Positions 43,635-54,845 of a DNA stretch of 64,000 nucleotides are shown one piece after another; positions within the stretch are counted from its first letter, which is position 1, and the number at the start of each line of letters is the position of its first letter. A program made the position numbers and the translations under genes. Source of the DNA: Agrypnia vestita. Taxonomy: Eukaryota > Arthropoda > Insecta > Trichoptera > Phryganeidae. The notes below the pieces were generated by a model. The model was given only the letters and a program-made list of their open reading frames with translations. It made no database searches and was not told the origin of the DNA. The stretch covers positions 62,001 to 126,000 of the forward strand of contig JADDOH010023172.1 in the NCBI GenBank assembly GCA_016648135.1. Direction: 5' to 3'.

Positions 43635-46429
43635 AACTTCGTGCCTGAGACATTTATAATTTACTTTAACACGTGATTATTTTTAAAATCCTCGCTGTAA
43701 ATATATCGGCAAAAATACAAAAAATTATGCAAATCAACAAGGCGCGAGGAAGAGATTGCCATTCCGAAGGCTACGGTGTATAATGCAATGAAGATCTCTT
43801 ATGAAATGCGATAGAAAATAAAAATTAACGAAATATTTCTAAATTAAAAGAAAGCATAAAAAATATTTTGTTTGTTTATAATATCTATGTATTTTTTAAG
43901 GCTAATGCGCTCGACTATGGTGGGCAGGACATGTTCAATGAAAGCCTCTTCCAAGGTATATGGCGCCGTACCACTAAGGGACGCGACCAAGGAGAAGAGC
44001 ACGAAAAATATAATGGGGCGACAATACACGACCGGAAGACTTTCTGTGACGACATATGGCAGTGGCGAAAACTACCGACAAGGCAAATGTCCTCGATGGA
44101 TCCGGCCTTATCTTATGGATGAGAGTAAAACCTATAATCCGTGTCTTTTAGTTTCAACATGATTTCAAGTTTATTTTTTATCGTACGATAGACTCACGAA
44201 ACTATAAAAACAGAGAGAACTACACATAATCGAGAATTTCCCAGCACTCTGGACGTCCGGCAGTAAATTGGAAATTACTAGAAAGTTTTTAAAATCAGTC
44301 GATCATACCCGGATGTTCACGAAATGACATTCCCTATAATATAAAGAGCGGCATAACCGCTGAACGGGGACAGTTTTTCGTGACAGTTCTGCGAATACAT
44401 AGAAACGGTTTCTAGCAAAAGCGGCATTATAGAGCGAATCGTATGCGATCAGCGAAAAAAGAATACCTACCGTGCGTTCTATAATGAATAAGAGCGATCA
44501 AAGACGAGCGATTAGTGTAAAATTAGTATGAATTATATAATACTGCTTCAATTAAGTTCATATTCAGTCACTTTGGTGATTAATGAAAAGTTAGTTAAAT
44601 TAAAGTGTTTCATATATTTCCCACCGCCGCGAACCCGTGACAATAGAATAATAGCGTTGATTCTTGACAGTGGTCCGATTTACCTTGGAATTTCATAATC
44701 CGTAAAATCGGATTACGTCGACTGCGATGTTCAGAGACTTGCCTCGCAGGCTAACGAGTCATTTATCAATATTCCTAAGTTTCGGGGAGTTTCCTCGACC
44801 CTGACCCGACGCGGACGGTGACGCGAACGGTGACGCAGACGCGGACCGAGATTCGGCCCTGCGAGACCTGTTTTGCTCTAATTACAGACCCCGGCAGAAG
44901 GCGTGGCGGGCCCTCGGAGGCTGGAGGATTGTGCGTCTAGTCACAAATTGTGAAGTCGATTCCCGAGGGCTGAACAGATTTTTCAATATTTAATCTCTTT
45001 ACTTGAAAATAACCTACTTTCATTAATGGATGCTCTCCTACCTACCGTAACTTTCTTTGTGATGTATAAAATTTTAAAGGCAGCTTAATTTAAAGGACAA
45101 TAAGTTCCCATGTGGCTATGGACGGTCGCGACTTTTATTTATTGATATTCGTGTTGTTTTCTGTAAGCTTAAAACGAAGAAATATGTACAAACTAAAATG
45201 GAGGCGAATCAAGGATAAAATAAATGTACTAAATTAATGAGGGAATATTTTCTATATTTCTCTTTTTTATTACTAATATATATTTTTAAACGAAATTGTC
45301 TGGAAATGATATACAAATGAACTGATTTTTTTGTATTTTGAAACTATAGTTTATTTGAGCTTTTAAGTGAATTAAAATTTTCTGAATACTTTATCTGTCG
45401 TAATAACAATACAGATATCGAGTTTTTTATAGCTTGTTATTGAGTATTTACTTGTCGTATGTGTATATCAACTTAAAGGAAGCAGAATATAAACTTAGTG
45501 AAAACCCTGCAGTTAGTTCATTAGCTATGGTTGTGTTAATTCTGTTAATGGAAAACTGTGGACGAGATACACAGAAAACAGTAAGAAATATGTATTTTAG
45601 CAATCCAAAAATGGTGGTATTCGAGAGGGAGAAATGTAAGACAACGTGTAAAATAAAAGTTTGAGATGTATCTAATTGAGTATTTGTAAAGGACCGGAAG
45701 AATGAGAAAAATATCGAAGGTAGTGTGGTTATAGAGTGTAAAGTTAATGACAAGTTGACACTTCGACAAGAGTCTCGTTGAAGTCAAATTTTATGTATTT
45801 TTATTTGTTATTTATCTAAATCTGTTTTACCTAATCACCGGAATCATGTTCGAGAAATCTTTTTTTTCGCAATTGATAAAATTAAAAATAAATACAGTTA
45901 TCTTTTATACATAAATGAACACATATTTTCGGTATTAAACATTCACGGTCTGTATAGTCGCAATATTCTCATATTCTATTATATTTATTATCGACAAATT
46001 TCACCTTCGTGATGAGCTTTGTTATGTTGAGCAACTCTGAGAAGGTGCTGCGGGGTTCTGAAATTAATTTGTTCGGCCAGGTGTGGACAATCCATAGAAT
46101 GATGTAGAAGTTTATTAACTCGTGTTACTAAAAGGCGCTACAAAAATTGTCCGCACTTAATTTTTATTATTTTTTGTCGTGCGTCCTCCTAATAATTAAT
46201 ATTTTCTACTTAGCTTTTTGTGATCAGTATCACCTTTATATAAACATAATGTAGTTCAATAAGTATTAGGTACATTTTAATTATGTTATTATACTTTATT
46301 ATTTTTTTAATGTTTTTGTAACAGATTTGATCATTAAATATTTAAAGCTTATATATTAAGGTCGTTCGATATATTTAGGTACTGAGATAAAGCGGATATT
46401 TTATACGAACCTTATGGATGTGTAGATTC
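43635..46429. other. Unassigned DNA
   Basis: A 61-codon minus frame (43844-44029) begins with a signal-peptide-like hydrophobic stretch. Overlapping frames lie on the plus strand at 43868-44162. A G+C-rich patch covers 44740-44960. Overlapping frames at 45434-45787 are unrecognised. No gene can be supported. Confidence 0.4.
44808..44847 (+). repeat. Short G+C-rich minisatellite
   Basis: Three units of the 12-bp pattern GACGCGGACGGT are present (second GACGCGAACGGT, third partly changed). Confidence 0.6.
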
Positions 46430-47040
46430 GATTCTCGACATTTTGCTGTAGCATTTTCAGGAGAGTGCCCGGCACACGACTCGGTGGTCGATTTTTAAGG
46501 CTTATGAAGGGTCATATTCCACTATCTGGTTTACCCGGCCATACCAAGTTGTTGCTTTATCATTCTTACTATTCTCTTCACATTAATTCGTTCAACATGA
46601 TTATTTATTCTTATAGTTCTTAGAGACCGGCAAACATTCTGGCGATTACGATTTTATTTACCGCCGCACGGAACAACAGTCGAGTTACACTTATACCAGT
46701 CCTGCAAGTTACGCAGTCATGAGATGCGGGTCTTCCTACGCTTATTTTCCATGTCGCGTTCATAGCTGAACGGGAGATTCTTCGTACCCTCTGACCATTT
46801 AAGGTCTGCCCGGGACTGAGAGCCTGTTTCGATTTGAAACATGATTAAGAAATATTTTTTCATACATCCTATTCCTATGCTATCAATATACTTAATCAAC
46901 TTTCCTAATTTGTTCATCTTTATCATAAATGGATTTGCCAAATAAGTGATCTCAATTCTACTGTATTCAATCTACATTCGTTCCTCTTTTGCCAGCTCCA
47001 GGCTTCACTTCCGTACACGCTGGTACCAGAACTTCGTTGT
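46430..47040 (-). mobile_element. LINE-A, decayed, split by an unidentified insert
   Basis: 46430-46600 has AAGGGTCATATTCCACTATC and TCGTTCAACATG, and 46880-47040 has ATCATAAATGGATTTGCCAA and GCCAGCTCCAGGCTTCACTT. All are LINE-A landmarks in minus orientation. The piece between is bounded by 9-bp direct repeats ACATGATTA (46595-46603 and 46839-46847), which could be a target duplication. Confidence 0.55.
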
Positions 47041-47814
47041 TTCCCATTGGCCTGTCCTCAGTTGTCAATATTCCATAAAGCATAATAACGATAATAACAA
47101 TTTAAGAAATTTAAAAAATAAAATTTGAAAAAGTAAATAATCCAGCGTTATTTAATATTGGCCTAGAGCAGCGCGTATTTGAAATAAGATATTAATTTCG
47201 CTTCATTTGAGGGAATTAAATTTTTCTCAATTTCAGGATACCGCTACATTTGCCGCGAAACGGACGGACGGTCCCTTTTCGATATTCCGGGAACCCGCCT
47301 AATGAACGTTCTTTCCTAAGCCAGATATTTTCCGGGGCGCTTGGTACCCGTTCCTTTGTAGTCTAAACGCTGATCTTATGTGACGTCGCATCGTCAACCT
47401 GCCCTGGAGGTCGTTACTCGGCCCGCTGTCGAGGTTGAGCGAAGGGCTTAGGAGATTAATCAGAAGGTGATGGGCGCAATAAAGTGGATTCTATTACTTC
47501 GCCGAGTTGGCCAAAGAGCTTATATAAAACACAATTAAGAGTAATTTGTTTCTATTAGGTCTCGTGCCCCGTTATTTCGAGCTGTACACGTCGACGTTTT
47601 TGCTACACGTATTTTTTTAACTGAAAAAGTTTGTCGACTACAAGCATTATTATAAATTGATCCTTAGACCTTTTTTAATGTTTAACTTTGTGATTTGACA
47701 TAAGCATTAATATGAGAAAACTGATTATAATCAGTGTAGTGTATACAAAGTTTGTTAGTTTTTTCAAATAAATAAACTATAGACATTCTTAACTCGCAAT
47801 AATGCAACTAACAA
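47041..47814. other. Unassigned DNA
   Basis: A G+C-richer stretch at 47240-47480 has no notable open frame. Nothing else is recognised. Confidence 0.4.
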
Positions 47815-48240
47815 CCAAGCCGTTTCCCGAAGGGGTAGACATAGAATAATGTGGCGTTCTATCCTTTAGTAGGTATAGGATAGAACGCCACATTCTTCTA
47901 TTTTGGCACACCATTTTTGCTTCGGCTGTATTCATACATCTTCTCATGCGCACTATACGGTTGTTGAGATTTTTAACAAGACCAAACCACCTCAGCGATC
48001 CTTTCTTTATTCTATCTACCATGCTGCGGCCAGCATTACATTCACTTCTAATTCCTCCCTCTCTTGACCAAAGATTTTCCGCACAAGCGCCTTAGTGACC
48101 GCATTTGTACCGCGTTCAATCTACTTTGATTCCCTTTTTGCCAATTTCAAGCTTCACTTCCATACATCAGAGTAGAACTGCCATTATAGTATACCGCTAA
48201 TCTCGCCTCCTTTGACAGACCATAATTGCATTCAGAGGGC
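47815..48240 (-). mobile_element. LINE-A 3' region with an inverted snap-back
   Basis: On the minus strand the frame reads MVDRIKKGSLRWFGLVKNLN, then CMNTAEAKMVCQNRRMWRSI (47789-48022), matching the LINE-A C-terminus with a deletion between. At 47843-47899 a 23-bp piece of the terminal block is present twice in inverted orientation with an 11-bp loop (one mismatch). That explains the broken end. Confidence 0.7.
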
Positions 48241-48640
48241 AATTTACTTTGTTTCCTGAGGTCTTTGCATAAGATATCGTTCTAAGCCTTGCCATCTCTA
48301 CTAAACATACGTACTTCTCAAATCTAAAAATTCGTTCACTTATTCTTAGCATTCATTGTTTACCATTGATTACTCTTTCGTCTCTCTCGAAGATCGTCAC
48401 TTTCGATATTCTGACATTCTCAGAAGTTTACTGTCTGTGCATCGGTCATCCTGGACACCTGACACTAAATAAATGCTATTTATTTAATTTTACGTTGTCT
48501 TTAAATCGTCTTCAAATGTTATTTTTAACAGCTATTATGTCACTATTTTCCACGTAATATTAAAAAAGAATGATGAAGTACTTAATAAAAGAATAAGTCA
48601 TTTATTCAAAATTTTCACGATGAATGTATTATTTATTCAT

Positions 48641-48690
48641 TGTCCTGAATAAGGGAGCTTCGCTTCCGAAACTTGTTAAATTTTTAAAAC
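48641..48690 (+). ncRNA. Hammerhead-like motif H3
   Basis: CTGAATA (48645-48651), one A, stem II GGGAGC-TTC-GCTTCC (six pairs with one G-U), GAAAC (48668-48672), TT, GT, T. The layout equals H1 and H2. The core base G8 is T and stem I does not pair well, so this copy is probably dead. Confidence 0.35.
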
Positions 48691-48699
48691 AAGATTTTA

Positions 48700-49540
48700 A
48701 TTATTTTATTTATAAAATAAGTAACCTTTCGAAAAATATTTACTAAAGAAATTAGATTTTTATAAAATAAAAAAATGTGTACAGATAATCTGCCGAGAAA
48801 GTATTTGGTTACCACCGGTGATTTTTAAAAATAATTTTTATATAATAATATAGTTAATTTTTAATGTAAATAATAATAAAAAATAAATTTAACATCACTG
48901 TTGTAAAATTGCAAAGTCGCAGTAAAATTAATTTTCATACATATTACACATTTTCCTGCAACTCGTACGATTATAATTTTAACCTTTTCCATTTAACGCG
49001 TTTTCCGTCTTCCTAGTAGGCTCCACCAATAAAATGTTAAACGTGATGATATTGGATTTGAAATGTTTGAAAGCAGCCAACGTTACATATAGGAGAATCG
49101 GAAAAACATGACAAAGTTTTCATAAAAAATACAGGTAAATATTCTTAGACATGCATGTGAATATGATACCCTCGTTTGATTTCGTTCAACCCTCGAGTAA
49201 AAATGATTTTTCATTTTCTCTTCCTTCCCTTTTGTTCGGCGTTTGATAACTTATTACAACTCCTTTTGTATTTTCCAGGCGTACCTCTTTCGTTTTCCAA
49301 TTCGTATAATTTTTACTTCTCCCGTTAGCGTTCCCGGCCGGAGCGCTTATTGAGCTATCATTATGATGGGAATTCAAAATTCTTCGTGGTCTTTATTTAT
49401 TCCGTTTGATGTTAACGTTAACTAATGCTGCGAGTACTTCGACGTAGTGATACTACAGAATGGATCAAAACCTGGAAAAATGAATAAGCAATAATTTTAT
49501 GAGTACCTGCTTTCCATTCTCCGCAAATAACAGACAACTA
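48700..49540. other. Unassigned A+T-rich DNA
   Basis: No feature is recognised. Confidence 0.4.
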
Positions 49541-49569
49541 ACACTTCGCTCAGCATCATCATCTAATAA

Positions 49570-50010
49570 AATTGGTTAGCTGAAGTCAATCGCGTCCACA
49601 AAACTAATTTCGGTGATCGTGCTTTCGCGGTAGCTGGACCAAAGTTATGGAACAAACTACCTAATAAACTGAGACAAACAGAGAGCTTACCACAGTTCAA
49701 TAAACAACTAAAGACGCATTTATTTAGACAATCCTTTAAAAACCTACAGAATCAGACCACAACAACACTAACTAATGTTTTAGCTAATGTGTGCACTCCG
49801 CGAAAACACCTAATTCTTCAAGGCACTCTCAACTATTGTATTATTAATTCAATTTCTTGCATGCCACCTAGTGAATAAGTAATAAATAGTAAATAAGTTT
49901 TTTTAACAGTAAGTTGTTCTGTAAGATAATTTTCTGTGTAAAGCGCCCTTGAGGTGAATACTCGCGAAAACGGCGCTTTATAAATTATCTAAACTATTAT
50001 TATTATCTCA
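49570..50010 (+). mobile_element. CR1-type LINE 3' end with coding remnant
   Basis: From 49570 to the stop at 49876-49878 the frame reads RVHKTNFGDRAFAVAGPKLW, then NKLPNKLRQTESLPQFNKQL and KTHLF. This is the diagnostic C-terminus of CR1/Rex1-type LINE ORF2 (GDRAF.VAGP.LWN.LP..LR). A frameshift upstream (TAA at 49567) cuts it from a further RSASSSN piece. The 3' untranslated end GCGCCCTTGAGGTGAATACT, CGCGAAAACGGCGCTTTATA and AATTATC plus ATT units matches the tails at 2522 and 31536. Confidence 0.8.
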
Positions 50011-51626
50011 CCAAGAAAACTATTAAAAATATTATTAAATTAAAAATACATAAAATATAATATTCTTGATTATGTAACTCCTTAACCGCCACAGGTTTTT
50101 TGTTTTTTCATACTGAGATTTCTTTTTCCTCAATCAAACACCATAAATTCATATTATATTACCGGTTAATAACGTCTTTTAAATAAAATTTCTTGGAAAT
50201 TATAGCAATGCAACATTAATCACGTTTGATTATTTAAAAAATATTAAATATTGCTACTAAAAGTTGTTGCTACTAAAAGCCAATGTGTATACAAAAAAGA
50301 AAAAGCGTGAAGAAAATGAGCGAACATGTTTATTCCTTTTTAATCGCACACAGCTGACGGAAGAAAAGTAAAAATGAAAAGATAATTTAGTGTGTGAATT
50401 AAAGTTGCGAAGAAATGTAATAATATGCTTTACGACTTTTTAAAATTAGTCTCTAAATTTAATATTTTCGTTGTCTGTCTGTCTGTCTATCCGTAACTTG
50501 CTGGAATTAAAAATTTAGAAAGCTACAGTGCGACACGCAAACAGCGCGCAACACGCAACGGCTCAGGCAACAAGCAAGGGTTGCCTACCAAATTACACGG
50601 TCTTACATTCTTATATTATTATATTTAGTTATAGGTTTAAGCGAATAAATTCAATTAAAAAAACAAATGGTTTTCTATTCCTGAATTTTCAGCTTCAAAA
50701 AGCTGCAATTACTTCGTCCCGTGATTTTTCATAGATGTTCAACTAGTAAACTATAAAACGTTATACATTGTAACAAATACTTTGTACAAACGTAATAGGT
50801 CAGTCTATTACTTATTTTAGGTTACGACCTGATTGCTACACAAGTCCCAGGCAATTTTTGCGTTACAATTATTAAATATATGTTTCTTTGAAATCGTTCC
50901 AGGTGACCCCGGTAAAAAAATAATTATTAAAAATACCTGGAAATATGAGTGATCCTAAATCACTCCCAGACACCTCTGTAAACAATTATTGAAGTTAAAA
51001 CTAAGTTAATAAATTTATATTGATCGATTTTTCACTTTCGAATCGCGATTCCGATTGATTCTTTTTAAGATTTTTTCTCCAGAATTATCAGATTTTAGCA
51101 CTCTCACAAAAAATCATTTTCTGTTGAATAGAATGGTAGTGTTAGTAGCGATAAATTGGTATTGAAAGCTTTTACCCCGTAGAGTCCGGACTATTTTATT
51201 ACTTAATTTTGCCAAGGCGCTCTTCACAATTTAGCTAAAAGATATTCCACATAAAATATTAAGGTTCCATCGACTCTGTAATCTCAGTGTACCGTAACAC
51301 ATAAAATATATCAATGTTTAATAACATCATATATTAAATATAACCCTGTATTGTAGCCGGTTTGTGCCTACATTATATGCACATAACTTAATTACTTTAA
51401 CTCTTTGTTTTCACAGGATTTACTATTTACAGTATTAAAAACTATTTAGGGATTTACTAATAATAGCATTAAAAATAATTTCTTAATTGGCAAAAAAATA
51501 TTTTCAATTTCGAAAAATCGCCATCATGCATTAAAAAAACAGTTTTTTTGTTTATAAAGGTGCGTTTGAATAATATGAGAAAGGTTGCATTTTAAGACTG
51601 CTGGAAAGAAATTATAACGTTAAATT
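50011..51626. other. Unassigned A+T-rich DNA
   Basis: A short (GTCT)n run lies at about 50473-50487. No gene is recognised. Confidence 0.4.
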
Positions 51627-51812
51627 ATTTTTAACGAAATTTAAAATAAATTTAATTGTAATAAATATGACAGCTGTTTCGGCTTGTAAGGCTATTGTCA
51701 AACAGTCATTGACAAACAGTCATTAATTATATAACAGTAAAGCCATTATCAAACTCCAACCTTACAAGCTTTAACTCCAAACTTTAATTTATTTCAAATT
51801 TCATTAAAAATA
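51627..51812 (-). repeat. Fold-back repeat H5
   Basis: Outer arms ATTTTTAACGAAATTTAAAA (left) and TTTATTTCAAATTTCATTAA (right) are inverted. Inner GGCTTGTAAGGCTATTGTCA and CAAACTCCAACCTTACAAGC are partly inverted. The minus strand carries TTGACAA..AGCC..GCCGAAACAGCTGTC, again GAAAC followed by a self-complementary stem and GTC. G8 of the hammerhead core is A. Confidence 0.45.
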
Positions 51813-52189
51813 AATACGTAGTCTACAAACTAACCATAAAAACCCACAAATACCAAAAATAACGTAAAATTCAGTAAACAAAACCGCTTAATGATGATTT
51901 ATTGTATATAATATAATAATTTATAATATTATCATTAGTGCTCAACATATTTGTTATTAAGAATAATGCTAGCTAGAATCCCCGCGTTTGAAAATTATCA
52001 TTGGTGCACAAGCATAATTTGTTACCAAGAATATCACATTTATATCAAGTTGTAAATCTATCCTCATCCTTATATGTATTACTTGTCAATAGTGTTTAAC
52101 AGAATTTTTTCTTAGACTCGTGCAGAAATTCAAAACCTTTAATTAATTCTTAAAATTATATAGCATCTCTTTCTAAAACTTACAGGTTG

Positions 52190-52300
52190 TTGAATGCAAA
52201 ATATTTAGATTGATAATGCCCTCATAAGGCGAAACGCGTCTCAGAAAATGAAAAAAGTAGAACTTAAAAAACAATTGTTTTTATTTCCATGTGTGGTAAA
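52190..52300 (+). mobile_element. Fold-back element H4, copy 3 (one arm)
   Basis: TTGATAATGCCCTCATAAGG followed by CGAAACGCGTCTCAGAAAAT, GTAGAACTTAAAAAACAATTG and TTTTTATTTCCATGTGTG repeats one arm of the copies at 11817 and 25483. Stem II GCC/GGC around CTCATAA, GAAAC, GC and GTC fit a hammerhead layout, but C3 is T and G8 is A. Confidence 0.55.
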
Positions 52301-53116
52301 TCTAATTTCAGGTGACGTCAAAAAACGAGTAGCCTATGTTTGATTTTATATGAAGATCCATCAAAAGCACTTGTCCTTACTTATATCTTAAACTTTTTCA
52401 TATATCCGAATAAATAAAGATTTTGTTTGTGTTTATTGTCCTATTAACTTCTCGTAAATCGCATCCGTTGTCAATGTTTTCCTCTTTGTTCCGTGTCGTT
52501 ATTATATTATTAACGCGTTAGGAAGCCACTACCTCATAGTAAAATACTACACCCGTTCCTTAACGGTTCACAAATCTCCTTACATTGGGTTTTATCTGTG
52601 TGCTTTGTATTGTGCCTGCGAGATGATTTAGGAATGTAATAATATTCCGGTTGATGTATTACGTCGCTTGTCCCGTCTTCCCGCCCGCCCGTCTGCCTCT
52701 CTGCGCAAGTCTGAGAAGACGAACGGGTGAAATATAATACGAGGCTGGGCTGATCGAGAAAAGGACAAGTGGACACCTGTGAGAAATTACCCTGTGCAAT
52801 AGGATACTTGAGGGTGCATGAACGCTCTCCGAGCCAGTCTGCCTGGTGTAATATTCTGAAATTGAGTGGCTCTGGTCTCAACCGTGTGCGGTTATATTAA
52901 AGGTCCACGGATAAAATTTTTCTCTCCAGCTCGCGTAAAATACATACCGAGCTGTCGTTATTTTTTAATTTTTAATTTTAATTACGTAGATACATTTAAA
53001 TATATGTACGTTTAGATATTATGTTCCCGTATTATTTAACCTGTTTTCGAATAAAGTTTTCCAAAAGTTCCTTTGAAAACTCTAGTCTGGGTGTGAGGAT
53101 ACAACAGAAGTCAACG
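52301..53116. other. Unassigned DNA
   Basis: A 115-codon minus frame (52534-52881) lies in a G+C-richer patch. No domain is recognised. Confidence 0.35.
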
Positions 53117-53332
53117 ACACGGTGGTGCTTCAGAAAGCAAGAACCAATATGTAGAAAGTTACTGTCCAGTGTAAAAGCGAAGAAGGTTTCTTATTTGGGT
53201 AAGGTGCGACATGTTGAAAAATATTGCCTCCTCCCACTAATACTCGAGGGCAAGATAGAAGGAAGACGGGGAGTTGATAGAAGGCAAATTTTCTGGCTGC
53301 GCAACATTAGAGAGTGGACTGGAACGAGATAG
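53117..53332 (+). mobile_element. LINE-B reverse-transcriptase C-terminal remnant
   Basis: The frame reads KVSYLGKVRHVEKYCLLPLI, then EGKIEGRRGVDRRQIFWLRN and IREWTG, with a stop at 53330-53332. The pattern SYLGH..R.EKY.L..LI.EGKIEGRRG.GRR..SWL+N is a standard C-terminal block of insect non-LTR retrotransposons. It overlaps in family with 29733-29894. Confidence 0.75.
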
Positions 53333-54509
53333 TCTAGTAGTGGTGGAGGTAGTCTAGTAACATTACATACACATGTCGTTTCAAAGCGTATATGACGAGT
53401 ATGGCTTATCATAAGTATGTATTACACGTTCGAACCACCATTAGTTATATACACATGTTTTCGCCTATATTTGCAATTGTTCAAAACATCTAGCCCACTT
53501 CGATTTCAATTATTTTACACGTTCTGTTGCAGAAGGTTAATTTGTTTTACAAACTTAAAAATATGCATATATTTTTATGTTTTTATTTCTTTCAGATCTA
53601 ATCTTTGTTTGACAACTACATAATGTAAACACCGAGCTGATTTAATATATTATGTGTGCTGAAAACTGTTGATCATTATTTTTAATTTCTGTGGGCCATA
53701 ATATCTTCCTTAGAACCAACCTTTTTCATTACGTTTACAAAAATGTTTTAAGTGTGTTGTGTATTGTAATCTTATATGTTTTCCTGGCAAATAAAAATGG
53801 AATATTGGTTACATACGAATTTGGTGACCTCTACCATTTTGTTGAATATATATCGAAAAAGTCTTTAAAATCCAACGGGCTACTTAATTCATTGTAATCT
53901 GGTGTATTAGAAAATTTCTTCTCTTTGTATTGGGGATTCTGCAGGTTGGTAGATGCTTTACACGCACACTTTCCACATAATCTACCGCACAAATTTCGTT
54001 TCTTTTACATACGTGCTGTCGTAAGTAATTAATTATTTATTTAGGCCATTTTGTATTATTATTCATTTTGAGGTTAAATTTTTCTATCACTCTAAATCAA
54101 TACTAAACAACTTGGGAAAAAATGTTATTTATAATAAACATCGTTATGAGACCAAAATGTAATATCACGTTTCAAATTTGTCTTTTCTGTGGAACATGAG
54201 TTTTTGAAAGTGATTTATGGAACTGTAGATGATAAGCAAGATTTCTCGTTGCTTTTCTTACTGGAGGCCATGCGCAGAGCTCACAGAACCGTAAAATCTT
54301 TAATGGAAGAATAATGCCGTCATTATTGGCCAGAGCATTTATACTAGGTGCGTGGATGTATGTGTGTAATGATATGTGGTACGACGATGAAAAGGGTGTT
54401 CTGTTCATTTCGATCGTATCTTAATAACGTATAGAATAATCTGATGTTTTCAGACACTCTACTGCGACCAAAACCACCAAAATATATGGACATAAACTAA
54501 CATTAATTT
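53333..54509. other. Unassigned A+T-rich DNA
   Basis: No gene is recognised. The short frames are rich in F, Y and I. Confidence 0.4.
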
Positions 54510-54845
54510 TTGACACATGGTCTGGTTCCACGGCTGATTTCAATACGTTTGACTTGTTTAAAAAATACTGCGAGCTTGTAAATTTTAAAACAATTGTGAA
54601 AATGTCAAACTAAATACGCTTAAAACGTATAATGTATTAGTAAATAAGTTACGCTATATTACAAAAATACAAGGTACACAGTTTGGAACGAAATTTTTAA
54701 GTCATAGATAATTTAACTGCTTTATAAATGGGTCCTTAATATGCGCGAGGAGGAGGCATACTTCCGCTGTGTCCCAATCCCCTCGCCCAGAGAAGGTGTT
54801 TAGTTCATCTCTGTATAATTTTATACTCTGTGACTGCGATATACT
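54510..54845 (+). repeat. Dispersed repeat Rep3, copy 2
   Basis: This uninterrupted copy matches 2290-2725. It keeps the GCGAGG / CCTCGC hairpin pair around CATACTTCCGCTGTGTCCCA. Confidence 0.6.

Noticed and set aside
45434..45787. Three overlapping frames, perhaps a decayed LINE
   Set aside because: MVVFEREK-type wording vaguely recalls LINE C-termini, but no second conserved block could be placed.
52534..52881. 115-codon minus frame as a gene
   Set aside because: It has no recognisable domain, no splice or start support, and lies in a G+C-richer patch where long frames arise by chance.
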